A stretch of 64,000 nt of DNA from Bacillus sp. SJS (GCF_000732485.2 NZ_JAQV02000023.1:122512-186511), one strand, 5' to 3'; shown: positions 35,800 to 45,634, counted from the first letter of the stretch. Translations and numbers: made by a program. Notes: a model not told the origin generated them from the sequence alone.

Positions 35800-37020
35800 G
35801 TGGAAGTAATAATCAATATTATTGGAATCATGCTGTTATTATGGGTTTTATTATCTTCTTTACTTACTCCATCAAAAGCTATTCCTTTAGCTGTATTAAC
35901 TTTAGTAGGTTCATTTAGTATAAATTTTTTTGATTATAATTTTATCGCAAAAATGCTAGTGGTGCTAACTTGTGGAATTAGTATTTTGAGGTATGGTTAT
36001 AATAAAAAACTAGGGAAGGGACCATTTCTTTTATTAACTGGAATGTTTTTAGTTCAATTTTTTGTAAATTATTTTAGATTTAATCCTTCATATGGCTTTA
36101 TTGAATTTAGCACATCTTTTGCAACTATTGCGATGGGCTTTTTTCTAATTTATACAAAGTGGAGTGATATAAATCGTAAATTTGCACTTAAAATGATTAC
36201 ATGGTCTGCTATATTTGCGGTACTAGTAGGCGTACTGGATAAAAGATCCTTTTTCGTGGATGGGAGAATTGTGTCGGTAGGTTTGTTTGCGCATTTGCCA
36301 TTTTGGAGCTCTCTGGGAATTTATTCAGCAATCCTATTAGATAAATATTATAAGCAAAGCAAATATAGGATATTTATTTATTTAAATTTTTTCATCGTAC
36401 TATTAACTCAATCACGCGGGGGAGCAATATTTGCTTTTGTAATTATATTACCTTTTATCGTGAACGGAATTAAAAAGCTCAATATGAAGTTTCTTTTTGT
36501 TATAACATTCATTTCTCCTTTGGTATTAGGATTTATTTATGTTGCTATAACTAAATTAATAGACAGAACTTTAGTTAACGGGAGTATAAATACGACCAAT
36601 CGTTTTGAAGCATGGTCAGTAATTTATGAATTATCATCTAATAATAGGGTGTTTGGCCTCGGAATAGGCTCATTAAAAACTGTAACGGGTGAATACATTA
36701 TCAGTCAGGGGTTTAGCGCTGCACATAATGAATATTTGAGATTTTTATATGAAAGTGGAGTAATAGGACTCCTAATTATAGTCTGTGCAATGATTATAGT
36801 TTTTAAAATGTTATTAAAAAATTATATTATAGAAGAAAAAAAATATGCTTATTTTTTAATAACAGGTTTTCTTATATATAGCTTAACAGATAATACAGTC
36901 TCTGCAGGAGAGTTTTGGGGCCCATTTATGCTGTGTGTTTCATTAAGTTTTAGTTCTATTGTTGAAAGGAATTGGAAATATGAAAAGCAAATTAGTGAGC
37001 GTTATCATTCCAGCATATAA
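35800..37020 (+). CDS. O-antigen/exopolysaccharide polymerase (Wzy-like)
   Basis: 406 aa with about ten to eleven membrane segments and the Wzy_C-like loop (LGIGSLKTVTGEYI, AAHNEYLRFLYESGVIG) of the O-antigen ligase/polymerase superfamily. Polymerises lipid-linked repeat units on the outer face. GTG start (the ATG two bases earlier runs into a stop) after GAGAGG. The last 41 bp overlap the next gene. Confidence 0.85.
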   Translation: MEVIINIIGIMLLLWVLLSSLLTPSKAIPLAVLTLVGSFSINFFDYNFIAKMLVVLTCGISILRYGYNKKLGKGPFLLLTGMFLVQFFVNYFRFNPSYGFIEFSTSFATIAMGFFLIYTKWSDINRKFALKMITWSAIFAVLVGVLDKRSFFVDGRIVSVGLFAHLPFWSSLGIYSAILLDKYYKQSKYRIFIYLNFFIVLLTQSRGGAIFAFVIILPFIVNGIKKLNMKFLFVITFISPLVLGFIYVAITKLIDRTLVNGSINTTNRFEAWSVIYELSSNNRVFGLGIGSLKTVTGEYIISQGFSAAHNEYLRFLYESGVIGLLIIVCAMIIVFKMLLKNYIIEEKKYAYFLITGFLIYSLTDNTVSAGEFWGPFMLCVSLSFSSIVERNWKYEKQISERYHSSI

Positions 37021-37885
37021 TCGAGCAAAAGTGTTAAGTTTCTCGTTAGAGAGTGTTTTGAAACAAACTTACAAAAATTTAGAAATAATAGTAGTTGATG
37101 ACAATTCTAATGATAATACTCAAGAAATAGTAAATACTTATATTGCTAAGGATAAACGAATTAAATATCTTCGGCATGAGCAGAACAAAGGTGGAGGAGC
37201 TGCAAGAAACACAGGAATTAGTCATGCTAAAGGTTTTTATATAGCTTTCTTAGATAGTGATGATGCTTGGTATCCAGAAAAAATTAAACTACAGATTGAA
37301 CTCATGGAAAAAAATCAGAATATTGAAATTTTATTTACTGGTAGTATTGAAACTAAATATCCTTCTAACAAGTTAATTAGAAAGAGAATAATTAAGAATT
37401 CTATACCATTAAAAAAATTGTACATGGAAAATTATCTTGGAACAACATCATCTGTTATGTGTAAAGCAAGCCTTTTAAAGAGTATAAATGGTTTCGATCC
37501 AGCGTTGAAAAGTGCTCAGGATTGGGATTTATATTTGAAAGCTGTAAAACAAGGTAATTATTATATTATCGAAAAACCTTTACTCAATCATACTGAACCT
37601 GAAGATGGCGATAAGTACAGAATTAGCTCGAATAAACCTTCTGTACTCTCAGGTCTATTAATTATGGTTGAAAAAATTATGATAATGATGGGTAATGATA
37701 AAAATTTAAACAATTTAGATAAAAGAAATATCCTTTGTAGACTGAATTATAAAATTGCAAAAATATATTTTTATTTAGGGAATCGAAAATTAGCATACCA
37801 ATATCTTAAGTTTGCTATTATACAGAAACCATTCGATTTACGTTGTTTAAAATTAGGATTTTCAATGTTACTAGTACATAGATAA
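36980..37885 (+). CDS. GT2 family glycosyltransferase
   Basis: 301 aa. GT-A fold: LVSVIIPAYNRAKVL, IIVVDDNSNDNT, GGGAARNTGISH and AFLDSDDAWYPEK; SAQDWDLYLKA is the typical catalytic-side WD motif. Start at 36980 after AAAGGA inside the upstream gene; the ATG 36959 is in frame but worse placed. Acceptor and donor not predictable. Confidence 0.86.
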   Translation: MKSKLVSVIIPAYNRAKVLSFSLESVLKQTYKNLEIIVVDDNSNDNTQEIVNTYIAKDKRIKYLRHEQNKGGGAARNTGISHAKGFYIAFLDSDDAWYPEKIKLQIELMEKNQNIEILFTGSIETKYPSNKLIRKRIIKNSIPLKKLYMENYLGTTSSVMCKASLLKSINGFDPALKSAQDWDLYLKAVKQGNYYIIEKPLLNHTEPEDGDKYRISSNKPSVLSGLLIMVEKIMIMMGNDKNLNNLDKRNILCRLNYKIAKIYFYLGNRKLAYQYLKFAIIQKPFDLRCLKLGFSMLLVHR

Positions 37886-37987
37886 TTTTTGTTTAAGGAC
37901 TTTAATTAAATATGTTTCCTATCTAGAAAAACGCTGTGGATAATAAGAAGTAAAAATTCAATAAGTTAATAAAGGAGAATTAATTTT

Positions 37988-39118
37988 TTGAAAATTTGTA
38001 TTGTTAATGAAGGGTTTGAAATGGGTGGAGTAGAAAAAGTCACGATTCAACTAGCAAATTCATTACAAGAAAAAGGCCATGATCTTTTTTTAATAGACTT
38101 TTCAGGTAAGAATGAAACTTTTTATCAAGTAAATAGGGAAGTGAAAAAAAACAATATAATTAAGCAACGTACTGTAAGGAGAAAAATTATTGGTAAAATA
38201 ATAAAGATTAAATATTGTATAGAAAAAAAATCTATTAATATTTTAAACCTTTATAAAGAACAAACATTTGATTTAATAAACTTTTTAGATAAAACTAATT
38301 GTGATGTTCTAATAGTAAATCAAGGAGTTCTCACAGCATTAATTCCAATTATCAAAAATAAAATCCCTAGATTGAAAATTATTGCTTGGCAGCATAATGA
38401 ATATGAAGTTTATATTAATAAATATAGTACAAATTATATCAATGACTATCTATCTGGAGTTAAACTGGCTGATTCAGTGATTTGTTTAACTCAAGCAGAC
38501 CAACAAAAATTTGTTAATCTGAATAAACAATCAAAATATATATATAATCCATTAACAATTAAAGAAGTGAATAAAATTAGTAATATAAATAGTAAAAATA
38601 TAATCTTTGTAGGGAGGCTAAAATTAGAACAAAAAGGATTAGATTATTTAATAAAAATTGGTGAAAAAATAACAGGGGATTGGAAAATAATTATTGCTGG
38701 AGATGGGCCGGATAAGAAAAAATTTCTCAACATGATTAAAGAGAATAAACTTGAAAACAAAATTATTTTGAAAGGAACTCTAAATAATGAAGAATTAGTA
38801 GATTTTTATTTATCAGGGGCAGTGTTTATTTCAACGTCAAGGTGGGAAGGTTTTGGTCTAGTGATAACAGAGGCAATGTCTTTTGGTTTACCAATAATAA
38901 GTTTTAATAATAATGGACCTACAGAGATTTTAAATAATGGAGAATATGGAGTTTTGATAGAAAAAAACAATATAGATGAGTTTGTTGTCAAATTAATTGA
39001 ATTATTAAATAATCCAATAAAAAGAATGTATTTTCAAAAGAAGAGCCTTAGGAGAGTGGTTGATTTTCGTAAGGAAAATATTGTATGCACATGGGACAGG
39101 TACTTAAAAAACTTATAA
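37988..39118 (+). CDS. GT4 family glycosyltransferase
   Basis: 376 aa GT-B retaining transferase. MGGVEKVTIQLANSL near the N-terminus, FVGRLKLEQKGLDYLIKIGE, IAGDGPDKKKF, and SRWEGFGLVITEAMSFGLPI with the E-x7-E motif. TTG start with AAAGGAG ten bases before. About 100 bp non-coding gap before it. Extremely Asn/Lys/Ile-rich, reflecting AT-rich DNA. Confidence 0.88.
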   Translation: MKICIVNEGFEMGGVEKVTIQLANSLQEKGHDLFLIDFSGKNETFYQVNREVKKNNIIKQRTVRRKIIGKIIKIKYCIEKKSINILNLYKEQTFDLINFLDKTNCDVLIVNQGVLTALIPIIKNKIPRLKIIAWQHNEYEVYINKYSTNYINDYLSGVKLADSVICLTQADQQKFVNLNKQSKYIYNPLTIKEVNKISNINSKNIIFVGRLKLEQKGLDYLIKIGEKITGDWKIIIAGDGPDKKKFLNMIKENKLENKIILKGTLNNEELVDFYLSGAVFISTSRWEGFGLVITEAMSFGLPIISFNNNGPTEILNNGEYGVLIEKNNIDEFVVKLIELLNNPIKRMYFQKKSLRRVVDFRKENIVCTWDRYLKNL

Positions 39119-39190
39119 ATTAAATTGCTGTAAGTAAATTAATTTAACAAGTCTAGAGGTGAAAACAGTAGATTAAATTCTATTAAGATT

Positions 39191-40609
39191 ATGAAATTAT
39201 TATTTAAAAAGTTTATAGGATTTTCATTAGGTCCAGTTATTGGAGCATTAATATCGTTCATCACAATCCCATTAACAACCTATTTTGTATCACCTATAGA
39301 ATATGGTAAAGCAAGTATGTTTGTATTGTTTCAAGGATTACTAGTTACTTTTCTATACTTGGGATTAGATCAATCTTATACAAGAGAATATCATGAATCG
39401 AAAGATAAAACAAACTTATTAAAAAATGCAATGTTGATACCCATAACAATTGCATTACTTATGTTAATTTGTATTTTTGGTAACTTAAAGATTGTTTCCA
39501 GTTTTCTATTTGGATCGGGGGGTTATTCCACCGCAACGTTGCTTTTTGGCTTATCTATCATATTCATGGTAATAGAAAGATTTATACTACTTTCTATTAG
39601 AATGGAAGAAAAAGCTCTTGAATATTCAATGTTAAATATCGTTTTAAAGTTAAATGTATTGATATTTACATTGATTTTTGTTCTTTTAGTAAGAAACGAT
39701 TTTTTAGCTGTGGTTTATTCTACTGTTTTAGGACAAATAATTGCAGATATATTTTTAATATTTCGTTATAAAAAGTATCTCGATTTTACTAAAATTCAAT
39801 TAGATAAAGGACTAATTTTTAATTTATTAAAATTTGGGATTCCGCTTATTTTTGCTGCATCATTTAATAATTTATTAAACTCACTAGATAGATTAGCTTT
39901 AAGAACATGGAGTAATTTTCATGAAATTGGTATTTTTACTGCAGCTTTAAAAATTTCTGCCATACTGACAATTATTCAAACTAGTTTTACTAGTTTTTGG
40001 GTACCGACTGCATACCGTTGGTATAATGAAAAAAAAGATATAAAACATTTTGAACTTATTAGCAAAATTATATTATTAATGATGTCTACCCTTTTATGTT
40101 TAATACTTATTTTTAAAGAGTTTATTATTAAACTGTTAGGTTATGATTATACAGATGCAAAATTTCTAATAGGTATATTATGTTTGTATCCTATAATGTA
40201 CACAATAAGTGAAACTACCACATTAGGGATAACTTTTTCAAGAAAGAGTTATTATAATATCTGGGTAAGTGTATTGTCCATTATTCCTAATGTGTTTTTA
40301 AATTTTCTTCTTATTCCAAAATATGGAGCTGTTGGTGCAGCTATTGCAACTGGGGTTTCATATATTATTTTTTTTATTGCAAGGAGTTTTTTTTCAAATC
40401 GAAATTGGATAGGTTTTTCATTTAAATTTCATTTACTAATTTCACTTTTGTTACTGTTTGTGACTATCTTAAACACACAAAAAAATGAATATATATTTTT
40501 AATTAATTCATGCTTTCTTTTATTGATAATTGCATTACAAATTCCAACTATAAAAAAAATATTTGCAATTTATAAAAATAAAGATAATCAAGATTGGGAT
40601 TTTTCTTAA
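39191..40609 (+). CDS. Polysaccharide flippase (Wzx-like, MOP superfamily)
   Basis: 472 aa with about twelve membrane spans. Begins KFIGFSLGPVIGALISFITI and TYFVSPIEYGKASMF, the N-terminal oligosaccharide-flippase signature; PKYGAVGAAIATGVSYII near the C-terminus is also typical. It moves undecaprenyl-linked repeat units across the membrane for Wzy. The last gene of the AT-rich block. Confidence 0.88.
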   Translation: MKLLFKKFIGFSLGPVIGALISFITIPLTTYFVSPIEYGKASMFVLFQGLLVTFLYLGLDQSYTREYHESKDKTNLLKNAMLIPITIALLMLICIFGNLKIVSSFLFGSGGYSTATLLFGLSIIFMVIERFILLSIRMEEKALEYSMLNIVLKLNVLIFTLIFVLLVRNDFLAVVYSTVLGQIIADIFLIFRYKKYLDFTKIQLDKGLIFNLLKFGIPLIFAASFNNLLNSLDRLALRTWSNFHEIGIFTAALKISAILTIIQTSFTSFWVPTAYRWYNEKKDIKHFELISKIILLMMSTLLCLILIFKEFIIKLLGYDYTDAKFLIGILCLYPIMYTISETTTLGITFSRKSYYNIWVSVLSIIPNVFLNFLLIPKYGAVGAAIATGVSYIIFFIARSFFSNRNWIGFSFKFHLLISLLLLFVTILNTQKNEYIFLINSCFLLLIIALQIPTIKKIFAIYKNKDNQDWDFS

Positions 40610-40658
40610 CAAAAGATATGTTTAATCGATGTGCAATAAGGGTTAATGGAGGGATTTT

Positions 40659-42047
40659 ATGAAACTAGTATTACTTTCGGGAGGATCAGGTAAACGCCTT
40701 TGGCCTTTATCAAATGACACCAGATCCAAACAATTTCTTAGAGTATTAGAAGCCGAAAATAATAACAAACAATCCATGGTCCAACGGGTTTGGAGTCAAT
40801 TAGAATATTCCGGACTTGCCAATTCTGCCATAATCGCAACCTCCAAAATGCAGCGCGATATGATCCACACCCAAGTCGGTGAGGATACACCAATCATCAT
40901 AGAACCAGAACGAAGGGATACGTTCCCGGCGATAGCATTAGCCGCTTCCTATTTATACTCAAAACAGCATGTAAACGAAAATGAAATCATAGCTATTTTA
41001 CCGGTCGATCCTTATGTAGAGGTCGATTTTTTTTATGGGGTAGAACGGCTGGAGCAGGTGCTGAAAGCGTCAGATGCGGATTTGGCTCTGATGGGTGTGA
41101 AGCCGACTTATCCTTCTTCTAAGTACGGATACATTGTTCCTGCAGCAGGGGAATCAGAGGGTGACTATGTGACGGTTGGTCATTTTACAGAGAAGCCGAG
41201 TGAAGAAAAGGCGGTTTCTCTTATCGAGAGGAAGGCGCTTTGGAACTGCGGGGTTTTTGCTTTCCGATTGAAGTATATATTGGATATTTTAAAGGATAAG
41301 GGGTTTTCTTTGGATTTTCATGAGCTGGAGATGAACTATCAGCAGCTTCCTAAGATTAGCTTCGACTATGAGGTCGTGGAGAAGGCGAAGAAGATTGTGG
41401 CTTTGCCTTATGATGGGTATTGGAAGGATCTTGGAACGTGGAATACGCTGACCGAAGAGATGGCGACGAATCAGCTTGGCAAGGGAATCTTGGCTGAGGA
41501 TAATGTGAATACGCATTTGATTAATGAGCTTGATATTCCGGTTACGGTCATTGGAACAAAGGATCTCATTGTGGCGGCGAGTCCGGATGGGATTTTGGTG
41601 GCAGATAAGGCGGCGAGTCCGAAGGTGAAGGAATTGATTAGCGGGTTTAACCATCCCCCTATGTATGAGGAAAGACGATGGGGCTGGTCACGTGTTCTCG
41701 ATTATGCGAAGTATGAGGATGGCCAGGAGATGGTGACGAAGCGGATTTGTATTCTGGAAGGGAAGAATTCGAGCTACCATCATCACCTGATGCGGGATGA
41801 GGTGTGGACGATTGTCCGGGGAGAAGGCGAGCTTGCGCTGGATGAGCAGATTACCAGGGTGAAGGCGGGAGATATTGTTCACCTTCCAGCTGGAAAGAAG
41901 CATGGAATCCGGGCGATTACAGCGCTTGAATTTGTGGAGGTTCAGACGGGGCTCGGGATCAGCGATGAGGACTTTCACCGGCTTCACTTTGAGTGGGAGG
42001 ACGTTTTGGCGCAGTTCCAGCAGTCAAAGTCTAAGGTGATTTATTAA
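40659..42047 (+). CDS. manC: Mannose-1-phosphate guanylyltransferase (ManC)
   Basis: 462 aa. Nucleotidyltransferase signature LLSGGSGKRLWPLSN at residues 4-18, SKQFLRVL, FTEKPSEEKA and DYEVVEKAKK; C-terminal cupin with HHHLMRDEVWTIVRGEGE. Makes GDP-mannose, precursor of GDP-fucose. The cupin part resembles type II phosphomannose isomerases, so bifunctionality is possible, although a separate ManA follows. The first tens of codons are A/T-rich like the block before, then composition returns to normal. Confidence 0.92.
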   Translation: MKLVLLSGGSGKRLWPLSNDTRSKQFLRVLEAENNNKQSMVQRVWSQLEYSGLANSAIIATSKMQRDMIHTQVGEDTPIIIEPERRDTFPAIALAASYLYSKQHVNENEIIAILPVDPYVEVDFFYGVERLEQVLKASDADLALMGVKPTYPSSKYGYIVPAAGESEGDYVTVGHFTEKPSEEKAVSLIERKALWNCGVFAFRLKYILDILKDKGFSLDFHELEMNYQQLPKISFDYEVVEKAKKIVALPYDGYWKDLGTWNTLTEEMATNQLGKGILAEDNVNTHLINELDIPVTVIGTKDLIVAASPDGILVADKAASPKVKELISGFNHPPMYEERRWGWSRVLDYAKYEDGQEMVTKRICILEGKNSSYHHHLMRDEVWTIVRGEGELALDEQITRVKAGDIVHLPAGKKHGIRAITALEFVEVQTGLGISDEDFHRLHFEWEDVLAQFQQSKSKVIY

Positions 42048-42049
42048 AC

Positions 42050-42080
42050 GGGAGAGGCATTCGGCTTCTCCCTTTTTTTG
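42050..42080 (+). terminator. Terminator after manC
   Basis: GGGAGAGGC / GCTTCTCCC stem followed by TTTTTTT. The next two genes are probably expressed by readthrough or from an unseen promoter. Confidence 0.8.
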
Positions 42081-42102
42081 CGTTGCGGAGGTGGGGAAGA
42101 TT

Positions 42103-43179
42103 GTGAGGATTGCCTATTATATATCGGATTATGGGTATGGCCATGCTTCCCGGAGTGCAGCAATCATCGAGGAGCTTCTTTTATATGAAGGAACTGAGGT
42201 CACGATCTGTCATTCCTTTGCTGTTTCATTTCTTAAAGAGATACTTTGCGGTTTCGGTGTTCGTTTTAGAGAATCGCAAACGGATATTGGATATGTGCTG
42301 AAACCTCATTCCCTCGAGCCTGATCGACCAGCTCTTCATAAGGCATACTCCTTGTTTATGAACAGCTGGGAGGAGCGGGTGGAGGAGGAAGTACAGTTTT
42401 TAAAGGAGCAGCAAATCAATTTGGTTCTGTCGGATATTTCACCGATTGCGTTTGCGGCAGCATCACGGGCAGGAGTTTGTTCCGCTGGTATTTCAAACTT
42501 CACTTGGTATACCGCTTATCAAGGGTTGATTAGCGAGAGAGATCTGCACCCTCTAAAGCAGGCTTATGAAAAGATGGACTTCTTTTTCTCGCTTGCCGTG
42601 TTCAGTGAACCGGAATGGGGAAGGCAGCTGGATTTCGGCTTTATTTCCAGAGCTCATCAACAGGAAAGAGTGGACCAAATCCACCAACACTTGAAGCGTA
42701 GTCCTTCTGAAAAGCTCATCTTTTTTGGGCTTGGGATGAAAATTGATGGAGTGGACGTGAGGGGTTTTCCTCTGTGGGACAGCCCGGGATGCCGGTTCAT
42801 CGTGTCATCCAATGTGGAGATTCATCATCCAAATGTCTGTAGGATTCCTGAATGGGAGAACGATGTTCATCACTACATCGCTGCAGCCGACCTTGCCATC
42901 ACGAAGGCGGGATGGGGGACGATCGCGGAAGCGGTGTGCGGCGGGACTCCGCTCCTCGTTATTGACCGAAAGTCCATGAAGGAAGATCAGAACACCATTC
43001 GTTACTTAAAAGAAAATGATTTGTGCCGGACCATGTCTTGGAGTGAACTGAGTACCTTCACGTTATCTGAACATGATCTTAAATATTGTGCAAAAAGACC
43101 AAACGAAGGAAAACAGCTGGCAGCAGCCATCTGGAAGGCAGCCAATCATTTTAATAGGAAAGAAGTGGGGAAACGTTGA
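42103..43179 (+). CDS. MurG-like GT-B glycosyltransferase
   Basis: 358 aa. MRIAYYISDYGYGHASRSAA at the N-terminus (Gly-rich loop after strand 1) and KAGWGTIAEAVCGGTPLLVI near the C-terminus resemble MurG/MGDG-synthase type GT-B enzymes. A GTG at 42103 is chosen because GGAGG sits 11 bp upstream; an in-frame GTG at 42091 lies in that site. It overlaps manA by 4 bp. Related sequences also precede sugar kinases. Donor and acceptor unknown, and its role with mannose metabolism genes is unclear. Confidence 0.75.
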   Translation: MRIAYYISDYGYGHASRSAAIIEELLLYEGTEVTICHSFAVSFLKEILCGFGVRFRESQTDIGYVLKPHSLEPDRPALHKAYSLFMNSWEERVEEEVQFLKEQQINLVLSDISPIAFAAASRAGVCSAGISNFTWYTAYQGLISERDLHPLKQAYEKMDFFFSLAVFSEPEWGRQLDFGFISRAHQQERVDQIHQHLKRSPSEKLIFFGLGMKIDGVDVRGFPLWDSPGCRFIVSSNVEIHHPNVCRIPEWENDVHHYIAAADLAITKAGWGTIAEAVCGGTPLLVIDRKSMKEDQNTIRYLKENDLCRTMSWSELSTFTLSEHDLKYCAKRPNEGKQLAAAIWKAANHFNRKEVGKR

Positions 43180-44126
43180 GTACAGCACCGATTTTTATGA
43201 AGCCGGTTTTTCAGGAACGGATCTGGGGAGGCACGCAGCTAAAAGAGCGTTTCAATTATGAGATTTCGAGTGAAACGGTCGGGGAATGCTGGGCCATTTC
43301 CGCTCACCCAAACGGGACGAGCCTTGTTGCATCAGGGGAGTATGAAGGAAGAATGCTTTGTGAGCTCTGGGAAAATCACCGCACCCTCTTTGGGGGAATC
43401 GAAGGGACGTCCTTTCCCCTATTAACGAAAATCCTAGACGCCAATCAGGACCTTTCCGTTCAGGTCCATCCTGATGACAAAAAGGCAAAGCTCCTGGAGA
43501 ATGGCGAGTTCGGTAAAACTGAATGCTGGTACATCATCGACTGTGAAGAAGACGCAGAAATCATCTACGGCCACACCGCCCAGTCAAAGGAACAGCTCCT
43601 GGATATGATCGAAAACCATTACTGGTCCGATTTATTGAAGCGCGTCAAAATCAAGCCCGGAGACTTCTTCTTCGTCCCAAGCGGAACCATTCATGCCCTA
43701 TGCAAAGGAGCACTCGTCCTGGAAACCCAGCAAAGTTGCGACATTACCTATCGAGTCTATGACTATGACCGCACCGATCCAACAGGCACCAAACGAGAGC
43801 TGCATCTCGAAAAAGCCCTCGAAGTAACAAGCGTCCCCCATCAAGATGGAGCATGCGAACCCATCACCATCCAAACAGGGGATGTAACCATCACCACCTT
43901 TATCCAAGAAACCTACTTCACCGTCCACAAATGGGAAATCTCCGGTGAAGCCAGCTTCTCCCAAGGCCACCCCTTCATGCAAGCAAGCGTCGTCAAAGGC
44001 AGCGGCTCCATGAGACACAACGGAACCGAATACCCGCTCGAACTCGGAGCGCACTTTATTCTGCCGGCGGAAATGGGGAGCTTTACGATTGTGGGGGAGA
44101 TGGAGTTGATTGTTTCGCATGTGTGA
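43176..44126 (+). CDS. manA: Mannose-6-phosphate isomerase, class I
   Basis: 316 aa cupin-type type I PMI. MKPVFQERIWGGTQLKERF, VQVHPDDKKA (metal ligands), TECWYIIDCEEDAEI, and SGTIHALCKGALVLE with the second His/Glu ligands. It converts fructose-6-phosphate to mannose-6-phosphate, feeding ManC through a phosphomannomutase that is not in the window. TTG start overlapping the preceding stop. Ends at a terminator. Confidence 0.93.
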   Translation: MSTAPIFMKPVFQERIWGGTQLKERFNYEISSETVGECWAISAHPNGTSLVASGEYEGRMLCELWENHRTLFGGIEGTSFPLLTKILDANQDLSVQVHPDDKKAKLLENGEFGKTECWYIIDCEEDAEIIYGHTAQSKEQLLDMIENHYWSDLLKRVKIKPGDFFFVPSGTIHALCKGALVLETQQSCDITYRVYDYDRTDPTGTKRELHLEKALEVTSVPHQDGACEPITIQTGDVTITTFIQETYFTVHKWEISGEASFSQGHPFMQASVVKGSGSMRHNGTEYPLELGAHFILPAEMGSFTIVGEMELIVSHV

Positions 44127-44142
44127 GTGGGAAAAGGAAAAG

Positions 44143-44176
44143 AAAAGAGGCTGGGGGATTCCCCTGCCTTCTTTCA
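44143..44176 (+). terminator. Terminator closing the polysaccharide locus
   Basis: AAAGAGGC-TGGGG / CCCCT-GCCTTCTTT hairpin with short T-rich tail right after manA. Confidence 0.8.
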
Positions 44177-44186
44177 ATTCATCCAC

Positions 44187-44294
44187 TTAATCAAAAGCAG
44201 GCTCTTCTAAATTCCCCGGAACATCCAACTGAATATCCTCCACTGAGTTTACTTCTATTAGTGGAAGATCAACCGCTGTAGCACTCTTGATTCT
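44187..44294 (-). pseudogene. Possible C-terminal remnant of an unknown gene
   Basis: A 35-codon frame without a start, ending ...VNSVEDIQLDVPGNLEEPAFD then stop. The strongly acidic, Pro/Val-containing tail and absence of a ribosome site suggest a decayed 3' end. Weak evidence. Confidence 0.3.
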
Positions 44295-44977
44295 TCAATG
44301 ACGTTTGATTCCTTTTTTATGGTAGTGGAAGTCAGTGGGTGTCCAGTTGTTCCACATTGAAGGAACCTTTATATCTGAAAGATGGTAAGTATCGAAAATT
44401 TTAAAAAGAGGCAGTTTTTTCTACTAGTAAACACTAAAGAACACACATCCTAGGAAATATAACTTTAAAAATATTATCATTAGTAATTTTAAACCTAATA
44501 AAAGATTTATAGGAATAAAGGCAATGGTGGAAATGGAAGTTTAGTGCTGATATAAAATTAGAAATAAAAAAGGTGTGTTAGCAAGAGTTTTTTTCGCAGG
44601 ATTCAGGTGTATTGGGTATTTTTACGAATCTTGTGTTTAAAACTCAAGACGGGACGAAGCGTCAGAACCCGTCATCCTAAAATTCTTTTTGGTCTTAGAA
44701 GCAGTAAATTTTTATACCAATGACTTTATATAATGGATTATTTGATAAAAGAATCCATAAGAGATTTTTTTGTCTTAAGACCTTTAAATTATTATGTGGA
44801 TGAATATGTAAGAAAATGTAGTTTTAGCCGATATAATTTAGGACTAAGAAAGGGGATACAATTTATGTGAAGAAGAACAAAAAATAGCTAAAAGCGCTAG
44901 AGGAGATTTGTTTATTATTATTAAAATATGTATACAGTTTTAAGGAAAGGCCTGTATAGGTAGAATGAGAGGGTATT
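44295..44977. other. AT-rich intergenic stretch before the membrane protein gene
   Basis: No gene. GACGGG / CCCGTC at 44648-44673 is a small GC-rich hairpin of the type left by dispersed repeats. TAAG, 14 bp, GCCGATAT at 44809-44834 matches a sigma-D (motility) promoter except one -35 base, and overlaps a TATAAT at about 44832. Either could drive the gene at 44978. Confidence 0.35.
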
Positions 44978-45634
44978 ATGTTAAATAAACTTTTTAACTA
45001 CATAGATAATGAAAAATATGTATCTATTTCTTTGGTGGTTTTATTCGTTTTATTATTCATCGTTTCAAAAGTAACAACATTAGGTACTATAATTTTATTA
45101 TACTTAATTATGGGGTTATTTTATCTGCACATTATTCGCAAATCGATTAGAAAATCCAATACAATTTTTTTTCAAATCATATGGCTGCTAATTATGCCCT
45201 TTATAATAGCTCTTCTTCCTATGCTGGTGATAGATATAGTTATTAAAGGAGATATAATGGAAAATTCTTTCTCAACACCATTATATATCTTATTCTTCGT
45301 ATTAACATGGGTTTTTGCGGTATATGTATTTGAATATTCAAAAATTAAGGTGGCTATCCAGTTTATAAATGCGAGTGTTTTAAGTATTTTAGGTATTACA
45401 TTCCTTGTTTATTTTAATCCTGAATTTTTAAAAATATTATTTGGTAAGCTAATAGAAGAAATAGAATTTACCAGTCTAAGCGCTGAGTCGATTTTTGATA
45501 TTTTAATAAGACTAATAACACTTCCCTATTTTCTAGCATGTTTATGGGCAAATTTTGCAATAGAGTTAAGAGGGTATCAAATATCAAAAAAATGTGAAAG
45601 GAAAATGGTTTCTATTCAAGGGACAGAGAATTGA
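44978..45634 (+). CDS. Polytopic membrane protein, unknown
   Basis: 218 aa with about five to six hydrophobic spans (SLVVLFVLLFIVSK, IILLYLIMGLFYLH, IWLLIMPFIIALLPMLVI, LYILFFVLTWVFAVYVF, VLSILGITFLVYF and a C-terminal one). GAGAGGG site before the ATG. No recognised family. Single gene; AT-rich like the neighbouring foreign-looking DNA. Possible sigma-D-like motif 145 bp upstream. Confidence 0.7.
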   Translation: MLNKLFNYIDNEKYVSISLVVLFVLLFIVSKVTTLGTIILLYLIMGLFYLHIIRKSIRKSNTIFFQIIWLLIMPFIIALLPMLVIDIVIKGDIMENSFSTPLYILFFVLTWVFAVYVFEYSKIKVAIQFINASVLSILGITFLVYFNPEFLKILFGKLIEEIEFTSLSAESIFDILIRLITLPYFLACLWANFAIELRGYQISKKCERKMVSIQGTEN

